DNA of 64,000 nt. It comes from an uncultured Sphingomonadales bacterium (GTDB taxonomy: Bacteria; Pseudomonadota; Alphaproteobacteria; Sphingomonadales; Sphingomonadaceae). A program made the position numbers and the translations under genes. Below the pieces are notes generated by a model that was not told the origin of the DNA, made no database searches, and saw nothing but the letters and a program-made list of their open reading frames with translations. The stretch spans positions 57,320 through 121,319 of the forward strand of contig CAILBC010000003.1 of the NCBI GenBank assembly GCA_903832325.1, read 5' to 3'. Position 1 is the first letter of the stretch. Each line of letters begins with the position of its first letter. Positions 25,002 through 35,598 of this stretch are shown one piece after another.

Positions 25002-26359
25002 CCGAACCTGCCAAGACCGGATTGCAGCAGCGCCTGGGCGTGTTCCATCTGTGGGGCATTGCCGTGGGGCTGGTCATATCCGGCGAATATTTCGGCTGGA
25101 GCTATGGCTGGGCGGCGGCGGGCACGCTGGGGTTTCTGGTGGCGACCGTGGCGGTGGCGGTGATGTATGTTGCCTTCATCTTCTCGTTTACCGAGTTGAC
25201 CACCGCAATTCCCCATGCCGGCGGGCCCTTTGCCTATGCCTATCGCGCGTTTGGCCCGGTGGGCGGGGCGCTGGCGGGGTTTGCCACGCTGATCGAATTC
25301 CTGTTTGCGCCCCCTGCCATCGCGCTGGCAATCGGCGCTTATCTGAAAGTGCAGTTTGCCTGGCTCGATCCGGTGCACGCGGCCACGCTCGCCTATTTGG
25401 TGTTTGTCGCGCTCAATATCGTTGGTGTGCACATTGCCGCAACGTTCGAACTGTTTGTGACGATCCTGGCGGTCGGCGAATTGCTGGTTTTCATGGGCGT
25501 GGTTGCGCCAGCGTTTCGCTGGGCGAATTTCATCCATCACGGCTGGGCGGGCAGCGACGGGTTCACGCTGGCCGCGGTGCCCGGCATGTTTGCCGCGCTG
25601 CCCTTTGCGATCTGGTTCTTTCTGGCGATCGAGGGCGTGGCGATGGCCGCTGAAGAGGCGCGCGATCCGCGCCGCACGATCCCGCGCGCCTATATTGCCG
25701 GAATCCTCACGCTCGTGGCGCTCGCGTTCGGGGTGATGGTGCTGGCGGGCGGTTCGGGCGACTGGAGCGAAATTGCCAATATCAACGATCCGCTGCCCCA
25801 GGCGATGAAGCGCAGCGTGGGCAGTTCCAGCGGCTGGCTGCACATGCTGGTGTGGCTGGGGCTGTTCGGGCTGGTCGCTTCGTTTCACGGGATCATCATG
25901 GGCTATGGCCGGTCGATTTTTGCGCTGGCGCGCGCCGGCTTTCTGCCGCGCGGGCTGGCGCGGCTCAATCCGCGTTTCGGCACGCCCGATGCGGCCACGA
26001 TTGCCGGCGGCGTGGTGGGCGTGGCGACGATCTGGTCCGATCAGTTCGTCCATATCCCCGGGCAATCGATCACCGCCAACGTGGTGACGCTGTCGGCGCT
26101 GGGCGCGCTGGCGATGTATGTCATGGCGATGGCCGCGCTGTTTCGGTTGCGTATCGCCGAACCGGGGCTGTCACGGCCGTTCGTCGCGCCGTTCTATCCC
26201 GTGGCGCCGGCGCTGGCGCTCGGGCTGGCGAGCGTCGCGCTGGTCATGATGGTGTGGAACAATCCGGTGATCGCAGCGATTTTCGCCGGGCTGATGGCGG
26301 TGCTGACCGGCGGATCGCTGCTGCTGCGCGATCGTTCCGCGCAAATGGTTGCGGCCTGA
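24998..26359 (+). CDS. eat: Ethanolamine permease (APC superfamily)
   Basis: Imports ethanolamine. 453 residues with about twelve hydrophobic segments. Typical EutP/Eat features are the start LGVFHLWGIAVGLVISGEYFGWSYGWAAAGTLGFL, then FSFTELTTAIPHAGGPFAYAYRAFGPVGGALAGF, FAIWFFLAIEGVAMAAEEARDPRRTIPRAYIAGI and FGLVASFHGIIMGYGRSIFALARAGFLP. It overlaps eutC by 4 nt, so eutB-eutC-permease is one operon. Related amino-acid permeases exist, but the context settles the substrate. Confidence 0.93.
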   Translation: MTEPAKTGLQQRLGVFHLWGIAVGLVISGEYFGWSYGWAAAGTLGFLVATVAVAVMYVAFIFSFTELTTAIPHAGGPFAYAYRAFGPVGGALAGFATLIEFLFAPPAIALAIGAYLKVQFAWLDPVHAATLAYLVFVALNIVGVHIAATFELFVTILAVGELLVFMGVVAPAFRWANFIHHGWAGSDGFTLAAVPGMFAALPFAIWFFLAIEGVAMAAEEARDPRRTIPRAYIAGILTLVALAFGVMVLAGGSGDWSEIANINDPLPQAMKRSVGSSSGWLHMLVWLGLFGLVASFHGIIMGYGRSIFALARAGFLPRGLARLNPRFGTPDAATIAGGVVGVATIWSDQFVHIPGQSITANVVTLSALGALAMYVMAMAALFRLRIAEPGLSRPFVAPFYPVAPALALGLASVALVMMVWNNPVIAAIFAGLMAVLTGGSLLLRDRSAQMVAA

Positions 26360-26371
26360 TCACGCGCGCGG

Positions 26372-26959
26372 TCATTCGGGCGCCAGTTCATCGGTCGGCG
26401 GGGTGTTCAGCCCCGTGATCAGCGCGCGGCGCTGGACTTCGGGCAGCACGCCGGGCGTGGCCAGCCAGCGGCGCAGCGTCCACAGCTTGCCCGGATCGAC
26501 CCGTCCGTCTTCCCACTGGTCACGCAGATAGTCGCCCGCTTCGGGAATGCCGCCCTTCACCGCGGTGAACAGATAGGCCAGCGCATCGTTGGGCACCTGC
26601 CGGTCGCGATCAATATCCAGCAGCGCGACCGCGCGCCATGCCCCGGTGGGTGAGGCATGATCGCCCGCCAGCCGGTACCAGTGCACGCGCCGCCCGTTGC
26701 GATCGATCAGCGGCAGATCTCCGGGGATCGCGCTGTAGAAATCGCCCAGCCGCAGCATGGCGGCCACATCGCCGGCCTCGGCACGCGCGGCCAGGCAGCG
26801 CCCGGCGGGGGTGTCCTCCACCGGAATGCCGCGCGCCGGCGCGCCGGCCGGCAGCACCAGGCCTGCCGGGCATTGCGGCATGGCCACCGGCGCCTGCCGC
26901 GCACAGCCGCCAAGCAGCAGCGCTGCCGATGCCGCAAGCACAAGGCGCGCGCCCGTCAT
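26372..26959 (-). CDS. Probable lipoprotein with Sel1-like helical part
   Basis: 195 residues from ATG 26959. A lipobox LLLGGC ends the signal (LVLAASAALLLGGCARQ), so it should be a lipid-anchored envelope protein. The mature part (RCLAARAEAGDVAAMLRLGDFYSAI, WYRLAGDHASPTGAWRAVALLDID, DALAYLFTAVKGGIPEAGDYLRDQWEDG) has the helix-pair spacing of Sel1/TPR-like repeats. It overlaps the preceding glycosyltransferase gene by 4 nt, so both are cotranscribed. Function unknown. Confidence 0.7.
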   Translation of the reverse strand: MTGARLVLAASAALLLGGCARQAPVAMPQCPAGLVLPAGAPARGIPVEDTPAGRCLAARAEAGDVAAMLRLGDFYSAIPGDLPLIDRNGRRVHWYRLAGDHASPTGAWRAVALLDIDRDRQVPNDALAYLFTAVKGGIPEAGDYLRDQWEDGRVDPGKLWTLRRWLATPGVLPEVQRRALITGLNTPPTDELAPE

Positions 26960-28530
26960 TTGCCCCGCCGCTCCATCGCCGGCTGATAGGCAAAATCCCC
27001 CACCGTGCCCCGGCAACCACCGGCGCGCACAAACACGCAGCTGTCGCGATCTTCGATATTGAAGTCCTCTTGCGCCCAGCAGGTGACCAGCCGGTACCCC
27101 GCGGGCAAATCCGCGCCCGCCGTCTGCGAGGCAATCGCGACATTGTAGCGCCCGGCCATCGCGTGCGCTTCGGCCGCCGCCTCGGGCCCGTCGAACAGCA
27201 ACGCGGGCACTTTGCGGTTGAACAGGCTCATCGCCAATGCGGGGTGCGCCGGCAGGTCATAGACCGCCAGCCCGCAAATCCCCGGTTGCTGCCCGGCGAT
27301 CACCAGCGTGGTGAAGGCATCATTGCCCTGCGTCCACAACGGAAAGAAAATCGCCGACAGCGCCACCACCAGATCGAGCCCGACCCAGCCCAGGCCCAGC
27401 GCGGCAAGCGCGGGCCACCCGCCCGGCACGATCCGCCGCCGCTGCAGCCCGTCCAGCACATCCACCGATCCGATCGCCGCCAGCAGCACCAGCGTGGTCG
27501 TCCCCAGGATGACAAAGCGGTATTCCTTGTGCGCGATCAGCGAATGCGGAACGAACACCGCCAGCGCAATCGCCAGCAGCATCGGCCGGCGCCGCGCGGC
27601 GATCAGCGCCAGCGGCACGATCGCCAGCGCCGCCCAGCTCCAGGTTGCGACCTGATACGTGGCAAACCACCAGGGCGGCTGGGTGCCAAACATCGCGCTG
27701 CCACCCTCCACCACGTTGAAAGTGATGCTGCGCCAGATCCACAGCAGTGGCGGATGCCCGGTCACCATGTCGGCCAGCCCGCCCAGCGCGATGCCGCAGG
27801 CTGCCCCGGAGGCCACTGCGGGCAAAGTCGTGCGCGGCGCGCGGCCAGCACCCCACCACGCGATCAGCGCGATCGCCGGCAGGTAATGGAACCGCACGAC
27901 AAAGCCCAGTGCCAGCAGCACCCCCAGCCCGATTGCGGTGCGCGTGTGGTGATCGGGCCGGGCCTGATGCGGGGCAAGTCGCGGGGCAAGTCGCGGGGCA
28001 GGGCGACGCAGCCGCTGTGCCAGCGCCATCGCCGGAAACAGCAGCGACAGCCCGATCGCTTCGGCCGACGGGCGCGCGGCAAAATAGAACACTTCGCACC
28101 AGATCGCGCCGACCCAGCCCGCCACAATCGCGTGCCGCCGGCCAAGCCCGCGCGCCAGATCATACCACGCCAGCGGAATGCCCAGCGCAATCAGCGCCAG
28201 CATCGCGCGCATCAGCCAGATGTGAAGCTGGCTGTGCGGCGCCAGCGCGTGGCCCAGCGCGATCGGCCCGGTCAGCACCAGCGGCACCAGCCAGCCGCGG
28301 ATGCCTGCCTTGAATTCCCACGCGCGCACCCACGATCCGGTGACCAGGCCATAGGCGGGTTCCAGATATTGCCAGATTTCATCGGCGTGGAGCACGGTCA
28401 TCCGGCTGGCCAGAACCAGCCGCAGCACCAGCGCCACCGCCATGATCAGCGCCAGCGGCCACCGCGCATGGCCCCGACCGCTTCCGGTCAGGCCCGCGAT
28501 GCGCACCGGCCTGCCATGCTTGTCGTTCAA
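26956..28530 (-). CDS. GT-C mannosyltransferase-like membrane protein (GT22/ALG9-PIG-B type)
   Basis: 524 residues with about ten hydrophobic segments. An acidic motif in the first external loop (VLHADEIWQYLEPAYGLVTGSWVRAWEFKAGIRGWLVPLVL) and the motif HKEYRFVILGTTTLVLL near residue 330 are hallmarks of GT22 mannosyltransferases that use lipid-linked sugars. The protein would transfer a sugar in the periplasm. DNA encoding RPAPRLAPRLAPHQ contains a 12-bp tandem repeat. The following lipoprotein gene overlaps by 4 nt. Acceptor and sugar unknown. Confidence 0.8.
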   Translation of the reverse strand: MNDKHGRPVRIAGLTGSGRGHARWPLALIMAVALVLRLVLASRMTVLHADEIWQYLEPAYGLVTGSWVRAWEFKAGIRGWLVPLVLTGPIALGHALAPHSQLHIWLMRAMLALIALGIPLAWYDLARGLGRRHAIVAGWVGAIWCEVFYFAARPSAEAIGLSLLFPAMALAQRLRRPAPRLAPRLAPHQARPDHHTRTAIGLGVLLALGFVVRFHYLPAIALIAWWGAGRAPRTTLPAVASGAACGIALGGLADMVTGHPPLLWIWRSITFNVVEGGSAMFGTQPPWWFATYQVATWSWAALAIVPLALIAARRRPMLLAIALAVFVPHSLIAHKEYRFVILGTTTLVLLAAIGSVDVLDGLQRRRIVPGGWPALAALGLGWVGLDLVVALSAIFFPLWTQGNDAFTTLVIAGQQPGICGLAVYDLPAHPALAMSLFNRKVPALLFDGPEAAAEAHAMAGRYNVAIASQTAGADLPAGYRLVTCWAQEDFNIEDRDSCVFVRAGGCRGTVGDFAYQPAMERRGK

Positions 28531-28777
28531 ACCGATCCCCCCCCAGGCGCGGGTGTTTTTGTGCGCGTGGTTTTGTGCGTATCCGGCGCATATCGGGCGG
28601 GGAAGGACGCGGCAAGGTGATATGCGCGCGCCATGCTGCGCGCGTGGCGCCCCGGTTCATATCGATGGTCCAGATCGGTTGCTGTTCTGGCGCGAATTGC
28701 GACGTTCAGTTTGCGATCATGCGAATTATACTTATTCCATTGCTGTCTTGCCCGATTCGGGCCCGGGGAATCTGCCT

Positions 28778-29203
28778 ATGACCGATCACAGGCACAAAGC
28801 GGCCAATCCAGCCACCCGGCCTGCCAAAGGCCGTGGCAAAGCCACCGCCGGAACCGGCGCAAAATTTGATGCCGAGACTTATCTGCAAAGCCGGCAGATC
28901 GTGCTGTCTCACGGCGGCGCGCGATCGATCACGGCGTGCGATCTGGTCGATATCCTGTGCATGATCCACGCGGAAATCGTCCATTCCGAACCATCAGAGC
29001 CAGCCTTTGTCCTGTGGTGCCAGCACTTTGCCGCTGTTCTGGGTGAGGCGAAGGCGCATTATCGGCACGACATGCGACGCTATGGCGAAATCATGGAAAT
29101 CGAGCACCTGAACCATTCGTTCCACTTGCGCCGGATGCTGCGCGGGGGCGAGGGCGTGCTGCTTCGCGAAATTCTGGGCACCTCGGGCGATCCGGTGGAA
29201 TGA
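28778..29203 (+). CDS. Hypothetical protein
   Basis: 141 residues from ATG 28778 with GGGGA eight bases upstream. A basic, disordered head (HRHKAANPATRPAKGRGKA) leads into a helical domain (FDAETYLQSRQIVLSHGGARSITACDLVDILCMIHAEIV ... HDMRRYGEIMEIEHLNHSFHLRRMLRGGEGVLLREILG). No family or catalytic pattern recognised. Upstream (28531-28777) an AATTATACT stretch may be its -10 element. A strong hairpin follows its stop. Confidence 0.55.
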   Translation: MTDHRHKAANPATRPAKGRGKATAGTGAKFDAETYLQSRQIVLSHGGARSITACDLVDILCMIHAEIVHSEPSEPAFVLWCQHFAAVLGEAKAHYRHDMRRYGEIMEIEHLNHSFHLRRMLRGGEGVLLREILGTSGDPVE

Positions 29204-29235
29204 TGCCCCCGGCAGGGTCCAGCCTGCCGGGGGCA
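29204..29235 (+). terminator. Strong GC hairpin after the hypothetical gene
   Basis: A perfect 13-bp stem, TGCCCCCGGCAGG paired with CCTGCCGGGGGCA, encloses a 6-base loop and begins one base after the stop codon. It lacks a T-run, so it is terminator-like rather than a textbook intrinsic terminator. It lies between convergent genes and may serve both. Confidence 0.65.
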
Positions 29236-29276
29236 CCGGATCGGGCGGCGCGTCGTGCGGCGCGTCGGGCGGCGCG

Positions 29277-29957
29277 TCAGCGATCGATATCGGTCACCTG
29301 CCAGCGGATTGCACTGTCATAGCTGCCTTCACTCGGGGCGCCGGAACTGTCGCGCGCCGGGGCAAAGCGCGCGCGTTCGGCAACTTTGGCACAGGCCACC
29401 GCGTCAAGCTCGGCATGGCCGCTCGATGCGACAATCGCACACGTGCTCACGTGCCCGTCATCGCCGATCACCAGATGCAGCCGTGTCACCCCGCCCCAGC
29501 TTTCCCGCAGCGCGCGCAAGGGATAGTCATTGGGGGTGATCCACAACCCCGGATTGCCCAGCGGCCGCACCCGGACCGGGGGCAGCGCCGGGCGCGGCGG
29601 CGGCCCGTCGCTCAACACCGCGCGATCATCACCGCCTGGCAGGGGCAGGGGCAGCAAGGGCCCCAGTGTCAGCCCGCCATCCTGCCCCAGGCCCGGAATT
29701 TCCGGCTGCGGCGCCGTGATGACCTGGTGGTCTTCGGTCGTCTTGCGCGTGGTATGCCGGGGCTGCGGCTGCTTTTGCGGCGGCGGTGGCGGCATGTATG
29801 TCCAGGTCTTCGGGTTCAGCGTCGGGTGTTCGATGTCCTTGAACACGCCGCCGGCAAAGGCGCTCAGCAGCGCCGTGCCGATCCCGATCTGGACCGCCGC
29901 GACCAGAACTCCGGTTCCGAGGACCCGGCCGCCGCCGCGTGTGGGGGCTTGATACAT
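29277..29957 (-). CDS. TonB-like energy transducer
   Basis: 226 residues from ATG 29957, with GGGAGA upstream on its strand. One N-terminal transmembrane segment (LGTGVLVAAVQIGIGTALLSAF), a Pro-rich periplasmic stretch (MPPPPPQKQPQPRHTTRK...), and a C-terminal TonB domain (NDYPLRALRESWGGVTRLHLVIGDDGHVSTCAIVASSGHAELDAVACAKVAERARFAPARD). It would couple the proton gradient to outer-membrane receptors or act as a TonB homologue in another trans-envelope process. ExbB/ExbD are not adjacent. Confidence 0.85.
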   Translation of the reverse strand: MYQAPTRGGGRVLGTGVLVAAVQIGIGTALLSAFAGGVFKDIEHPTLNPKTWTYMPPPPPQKQPQPRHTTRKTTEDHQVITAPQPEIPGLGQDGGLTLGPLLPLPLPGGDDRAVLSDGPPPRPALPPVRVRPLGNPGLWITPNDYPLRALRESWGGVTRLHLVIGDDGHVSTCAIVASSGHAELDAVACAKVAERARFAPARDSSGAPSEGSYDSAIRWQVTDIDR

Positions 29958-30107
29958 GACATGTCTCCCTTTTGCCGAATTGCGTTGTGCCGATACCCTT
30001 GCTTTTATGTAATGATGTAACATTACCGAATATCCGCACGTCGGCAAGGGGAAAATTCAACTGTTTTGGTAGAATTAATGGATCGGGCCCGTTCCATTTC
30101 CGCCAGA

Positions 30108-30161
30108 CCGTTTCCGGGCCAGACACCGTTTCCGGGCAAGACACCGCTTCCGGGCAAGAAA
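30108..30161. repeat. 18-bp tandem repeat, three units
   Basis: Units CCGTTTCCGGGCCAGACA, CCGTTTCCGGGCAAGACA and CCGCTTCCGGGCAAGAAA follow one another directly, preceded by one very degenerate copy. It lies upstream of the rpsL promoter candidate. Confidence 0.8.
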
Positions 30162-30185
30162 GGGCGCCCCGCCACGCGGGCAGGG

Positions 30186-30214
30186 TTGACCAGCGGCACA
30201 CTCGCGCGTAATGG
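30186..30214 (+). promoter_or_regulatory. Candidate promoter of the rpsL (str) operon
   Basis: TTGACC and TAATGG are separated by exactly 17 bp. Transcription would start near 30221 and give a leader of about 280 nt to rpsL, including the 30364-30440 hairpin. Prediction only. Confidence 0.45.
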
Positions 30215-30363
30215 CGCGTCCTTCCCGGGCAGGCCGTGCAAGCGATTCTGCCATGGACCAATCGAGCTGAACATTGGCGGCGCGTGCAGCCGGGGCCCCG
30301 GCCCAGCCTGCATAACCTGTCAAAGTAACCCGGTGCTGCGGCACGGGTGGAGCGTTTTCGGCT

Positions 30364-30440
30364 CGCGCCTGTATCGACAGGCCCCCAACCCCTGATCAGG
30401 GGCCGTGCACAGCGCGAAGGGGTCTGTCGATACAGGCGCG
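30364..30440 (+). other. Large structured hairpin in the rpsL leader
   Basis: CGCGCCTGTATCGACAG (30364-30380) is perfectly complementary to CTGTCGATACAGGCGCG (30424-30440), and pairing extends inward with one G-U. Inside the loop lies the 14-bp palindrome CCCCTGATCAGGGG (30389-30402). The hairpin ends 60 nt before the rpsL ATG and could be a cis-regulatory leader or an inserted palindromic repeat. Confidence 0.7.
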
Positions 30441-30500
30441 ATTCCGGCATTCCCTTCACCTTTGTGGCGCAATGCCAGAACCAAGGTGAAGTTTTCCATC

Positions 30501-30872
30501 ATGCCCACGATCAACCAGCTGGTCCGCAAGGGCCGCGTTCCGCAGAAGGCCAAGAGCAAGGTCCCTGCGATGGAGCAGAACCCGCAAAAGCGTGGCGTCT
30601 GCACCCGCGTCTATACCACGACCCCGAAAAAGCCGAACTCGGCACTTCGCAAGGTCGCCAAGATTCGCCTGACCAACAGCCGCGAAGTCATCTCCTACAT
30701 CCCCGGCGAAGGCCACAACCTGCAGGAACACTCGGTCGTGCTGATCCGTGGCGGCCGCGTTCGCGACCTTCCCGGTGTGCGCTATCACGTCCTGCGCGGC
30801 GTGCTCGACACCCAGGGGGTCAAGGATCGCAAGCAGAGCCGTTCGAAGTACGGCGCCAAGCGCCCGAAATGA
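30501..30872 (+). CDS. rpsL: 30S ribosomal protein S12
   Basis: Decoding-centre protein of the small subunit, 123 residues. Starts [18 protein letters not shown] and contains the universally conserved [20 protein letters not shown] and [20 protein letters not shown] loops; the lysine mutated in streptomycin resistance is wild type. First gene of the str cluster (rpsL-rpsG-fusA-tuf). The frame is open upstream, but the start is fixed by homology. A long structured leader precedes it. Confidence 0.99.
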   Translation: MPTINQLVRKGRVPQKAKSKVPAMEQNPQKRGVCTRVYTTTPKKPNSALRKVAKIRLTNSREVISYIPGEGHNLQEHSVVLIRGGRVRDLPGVRYHVLRGVLDTQGVKDRKQSRSKYGAKRPK

Positions 30873-30975
30873 TCCTGGCCGGGTGCCTGCCGTTTTGAAG
30901 GCCGGCGCCCGCTGACGATCCCGCGGAAATGGCAGGGCCCCCCATGCGGGCCCGCCCAGGTAGAAGGAATATCCC

Positions 30976-31446
30976 ATGTCACGTCGTCGTCGTCCGGAAA
31001 AGCGGGTCATCCTGCCCGATCCGAAGTTCGGTGATCAGGTCCTGTCGAAGTTCATGAACAACCTCATGTTCGACGGCAAGAAGTCCGCAGCCGAAGGCAT
31101 TGTCTACGGTGCGCTGGAAACCATGCAGACCCGCGCCAAGGCGGATCCGATGCAGCTGTTTCACGATGCGCTGAACAATGTGAAGCCGCAGATCGAAGTG
31201 CGTTCGCGCCGCGTTGGTGGTGCGACGTATCAGGTGCCGGTCGAAGTGCGCCCCGAACGCGCGCAGGCGCTGGCCATCCGCTGGCTGATCACGGCCGCGC
31301 GCAACCGTTCGGAAACGACGATGGCCGCGCGTCTGTCGGGCGAACTGCTCGATGCCGCCAACAACCGTGGCAACGCGGTGAAAAAGCGGGAAGATACCCA
31401 CCGCATGGCCGACGCCAACCGCGCGTTCAGCCATTATCGCTGGTAA
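30976..31446 (+). CDS. rpsG: 30S ribosomal protein S7
   Basis: Primary 16S rRNA 3'-domain binder that organises the 30S head; 156 residues, normal length. Begins [26 protein letters not shown] and ends AFSHYRW as expected. It follows rpsL after 103 bp and precedes fusA by 202 bp. In enterobacteria S7 represses its own operon by binding the rpsL-rpsG spacer; whether that holds here is not visible. Confidence 0.99.
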   Translation: MSRRRRPEKRVILPDPKFGDQVLSKFMNNLMFDGKKSAAEGIVYGALETMQTRAKADPMQLFHDALNNVKPQIEVRSRRVGGATYQVPVEVRPERAQALAIRWLITAARNRSETTMAARLSGELLDAANNRGNAVKKREDTHRMADANRAFSHYRW

Positions 31447-31593
31447 TCGGATCACCGGCACGGGCCAAAGGGGTGACTTGCCCCGGCCCGTCCGGCTTCC
31501 CATATTGGCCGGCGTCACACTACGGTCACAGTATTGAACCAATGGGCGGGCCGGCCTTGCCGCCAAAGTCCCGATCCCCGAAATCCCGACTTA

Positions 31594-31629
31594 CGCCCGC
31601 AAATCCGCCCGCAAATTCGCCCGCAAATT
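31594..31629. repeat. 12-bp tandem repeat upstream of fusA, three units
   Basis: CGCCCGCAAATC followed by two copies of CGCCCGCAAATT ends 19 bp before the fusA start codon, in the S7-EF-G spacer. No known role; close enough to the translation start to affect initiation. Confidence 0.8.
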
Positions 31630-31648
31630 CGACTGCAAGGAAACCATC

Positions 31649-33721
31649 ATGGCCCGCAGCACGCCGCTTGAGCGCTATCGCAACATCGGCATCATGGCGC
31701 ACATCGACGCCGGCAAGACGACGACGACCGAGCGCATTCTCTATTACACCGGCAAGTCCTACAAGATCGGCGAAGTCCACGACGGCGCCGCAACGATGGA
31801 CTGGATGGAACAGGAACAGGAACGTGGCATCACGATCACGTCGGCCGCGACGACCTGCTTCTGGGGCGATTACCGCATCAACATCATCGACACCCCCGGG
31901 CACGTCGACTTCACCATCGAAGTCGAACGTTCGCTGCGCGTGCTCGATGGCGCGGTGGCCTGTTTTGACGGCGTTGCCGGCGTTGAGCCGCAGTCGGAAA
32001 CGGTGTGGCGCCAGGCCGACAAGTACGGCGTTCCGCGCATGTGCTTCATCAACAAGCTCGACCGGACGGGCGCGAATTTCAAATACTGCGTGCAGTCGAT
32101 CATCGATCGCCTGGGCGCGGTGCCGGCAGTGCTGTATCTGCCGATCGGCGCAGAAGGCGATTTCAAGGGTCTGGTCGACCTCGTCCACAACCGCGCGATC
32201 ATCTGGCACGATGAAAGCCTGGGCGCGAATTTCGACTACACCGAAATCCCCGAAGACCTCGCTGATGAAGCTGCGGAATATCGCCACACGCTGATCGAAC
32301 TCGCCGTCGAACAGGACGACGATGCGATGGAGGCCTATCTCGAAGGCAACCTGCCCGATGTCGCGACGCTGAAGGCGCTGATCCGCAAGGGTGCGCTGTC
32401 GCAGAAATTCGTGCCGGTGGTCTGTGGCTCGGCGTTCAAGAACAAGGGCGTGCAGCCGCTGCTCGACGCCGTGGTCGACTACATGCCTTCGCCGCTCGAC
32501 ATTGCCGACGTGCAGGGCATCAACCCCGACAACGACGAACCCGACAGCCGTCCGACGGCCGACGACGCGCCGTTTTCGGGCCTGGCGTTCAAGATCATGA
32601 ACGATCCGTTCGTGGGCAGCCTGACCTTCCTTCGCGTCTATTCGGGCACCCTGACCAAGGGCACGTACCTGAATTCGGTGAAGAACAAGAAGGAGAAGGT
32701 CGGCCGCATGCTGCTGATGCACTCCAACAACCGCGAAGACATCGATGCCGCCTATGCCGGCGACATCGTCGCGCTGGCCGGGCTTAAGGAAACCACCACC
32801 GGGGACACGCTCTGCGCCGAACGGTCGCCGATCATTCTCGAACGGATGGAATTCCCCGATCCGGTGATCGAACTGTCGGTGGAACCCAAGACCAAGGCCG
32901 ACCAGGAAAAGATGGGCACCGCGCTCCATCGCCTGTCTGCCGAAGATCCGTCGTTCCGCGTGTCGACCGATCACGAATCGGGCCAGACGATCATCAAGGG
33001 GATGGGCGAACTCCACCTCGAAATCATCGTCGACCGCATGCGTCGCGAATTCAAGGTCGAAGCCAACGTCGGCGCGCCGCAGGTGGCATACCGCGAATCG
33101 CTCGCCCGTGAAGTTGAACTCGATTACACCCACAAGAAGCAGTCGGGTGGTTCGGGTCAGTTCGGCCGGGTGAAGATCAAGGTCGTGCCTGGCGAACGCG
33201 GTTCGGGCATCCAGTTCTTCGACGAAGTGAAGGGCGGAAACATTCCGCGCGAATACATTCCGTCGGTGGAAAAGGGCATGCGCGAAATCGCCTCGACCGG
33301 CAGCCTCATCGGCTTCCCGATCATCGATTTCAACATCCACCTGACCGACGGCGCCTACCACGACGTCGACTCGTCGGCGCTGGCGTTTGAAATCGCCGGT
33401 CGCGGTGCGATGCGTGAAGCGGCGCAAAAGGCCGGGATCAAGCTGCTGGAACCGATCATGAAGGTCGAGGTGGTGACCCCCGAAGACTTCATGGGTGACG
33501 TCATCGGCGATCTCAACTCGCGTCGCGGGCAGATTCAGGGCACCGACAGCCGGGGCAATGCCCAGGTCGTCGAGGCGCAGGTGCCGCTCGCCAACATGTT
33601 CGGCTATGTCAACACGCTGCGTTCGTTCACCCAGGGGCGTGCGCAGTACACCATGCAGTTCTCTCATTATGACGAAGTCCCGGCGAACGTCGCGACCGAG
33701 CTGAAAGAAAAGCTGGCCTGA
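31649..33721 (+). CDS. fusA: Elongation factor G
   Basis: Translocase GTPase of protein synthesis, 690 residues. G1 [19 protein letters not shown], switch I/G2 [15 protein letters not shown]3 [10 protein letters not shown]4 NKLDRTG are intact, and domains II-V follow, ending in the conserved [28 protein letters not shown] third gene of the str cluster. Its 202-bp upstream spacer carries a 3 x 12-bp repeat; AAGGAAACC provides the ribosome-binding site. Confidence 0.99.
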   Translation: MARSTPLERYRNIGIMAHIDAGKTTTTERILYYTGKSYKIGEVHDGAATMDWMEQEQERGITITSAATTCFWGDYRINIIDTPGHVDFTIEVERSLRVLDGAVACFDGVAGVEPQSETVWRQADKYGVPRMCFINKLDRTGANFKYCVQSIIDRLGAVPAVLYLPIGAEGDFKGLVDLVHNRAIIWHDESLGANFDYTEIPEDLADEAAEYRHTLIELAVEQDDDAMEAYLEGNLPDVATLKALIRKGALSQKFVPVVCGSAFKNKGVQPLLDAVVDYMPSPLDIADVQGINPDNDEPDSRPTADDAPFSGLAFKIMNDPFVGSLTFLRVYSGTLTKGTYLNSVKNKKEKVGRMLLMHSNNREDIDAAYAGDIVALAGLKETTTGDTLCAERSPIILERMEFPDPVIELSVEPKTKADQEKMGTALHRLSAEDPSFRVSTDHESGQTIIKGMGELHLEIIVDRMRREFKVEANVGAPQVAYRESLAREVELDYTHKKQSGGSGQFGRVKIKVVPGERGSGIQFFDEVKGGNIPREYIPSVEKGMREIASTGSLIGFPIIDFNIHLTDGAYHDVDSSALAFEIAGRGAMREAAQKAGIKLLEPIMKVEVVTPEDFMGDVIGDLNSRRGQIQGTDSRGNAQVVEAQVPLANMFGYVNTLRSFTQGRAQYTMQFSHYDEVPANVATELKEKLA

Positions 33722-33731
33722 CAATTCACTG

Positions 33732-33766
33732 CCCGGGGGATTGCGGCCTGGCCAAAATCCCCCGGG
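33732..33766 (+). other. Hairpin between fusA and tuf
   Basis: CCCGGGGGATT pairs with AATCCCCCGGG across a 13-base loop, beginning ten bases after the fusA stop. No T-run follows, so it may attenuate or stabilise the fusA message. A second hairpin, GCCTGATC/GATCAGGC, lies at 33826-33846 in the same 215-bp spacer. Confidence 0.55.
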
Positions 33767-33936
33767 GGTCCGGCGGTGTCGGACCCTGATTTCGCGAAAG
33801 CGAATTCGGCACAAACACGACACTTGCCTGATCATCACGATCAGGCTAGGGGCGGCGCCTGATTTTCTGGATCGAGTCCGGCGGGTGCCGCCTCCATCGG
33901 CAATCAACCAAAATTTTTGACAAGAAGGTTTGAGCA

Positions 33937-35127
<1,191 letters not shown>

Positions 35128-35140
35128 TATAGGCGCCGCT

Positions 35141-35175
35141 CCGGCGGGGGATTCGCTCCCCCGCCGGTCGGTTTT
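35141..35175 (+). terminator. Terminator after tuf
   Basis: CCGGCGGGGGA pairs with TCCCCCGCCGG around a TTCGC loop, followed by TCGGTTTT. It begins 13 bases after the tuf stop and likely ends the str transcript before rpsJ. Confidence 0.75.
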
Positions 35176-35286
35176 GCGATCAGCTGGCCCGCTTGTTTTG
35201 CCCGGAGATGCCGACAGGTATCAACGGTTCAGCAGCGGCGGGGCGGCTGGTTTTTTGTTTACGCTCTTTCGCATCGGTAAATGGAC

Positions 35287-35598
35287 ATGGAAGCCCAGAA
35301 CATCCGCATTCGCCTCAAGGCCTTTGATCATCGTGTACTTGACCAGGCCACTGGAGAAATCGCGGACACCGCACGCCGCACCGGCGCACTGATCCGTGGG
35401 CCCATTCCTCTGCCGACCCGCATCGAAAAGTTCTGCGTCAACCGTGGTCCCCACGTTGATAAAAAGTCGCGCGAACAGTTCGAAGTGCGCACCTACAAGC
35501 GCCTGCTCGATATCGTTCAGCCCAATGCGGCCACGGTCGACGCGCTGATGAAGCTGGACCTTGCGGCCGGCGTGAATGTCGAGATCAAGCTCGCGTAA
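35287..35598 (+). CDS. rpsJ: 30S ribosomal protein S10
   Basis: Small-subunit head protein, also NusE in antitermination. 103 residues from ATG 35287 ([20 protein letters not shown]), matching the usual sphingomonad start; the upstream ATG 35281 would add two residues. [12 protein letters not shown] and [17 protein letters not shown] are conserved. First gene of the S10 cluster, but separated from rplC by an exceptionally structured 297-bp spacer. Confidence 0.99.
   Translation: MEAQNIRIRLKAFDHRVLDQATGEIADTARRTGALIRGPIPLPTRIEKFCVNRGPHVDKKSREQFEVRTYKRLLDIVQPNAATVDALMKLDLAAGVNVEIKLA

Larger units (their letters stand above)
29958..30500. other. Long non-coding region upstream of rpsL
   Basis: About 540 bases with no convincing gene. 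It contains an AT-richer part near 29990-30070 (promoter side of the TonB-like gene), an 18-bp triple repeat (30108-30161), a TTGACC-N17-TAATGG promoter candidate (30186-30214) and a large hairpin (30364-30440) in what would be the rpsL leader. Confidence 0.6.

Noticed and set aside
28700..28745. Sigma-70 promoter with -10 TATACT before the hypothetical gene at 28778
   Set aside because: No -35 hexamer at an acceptable distance; mentioned only as a weak possibility.
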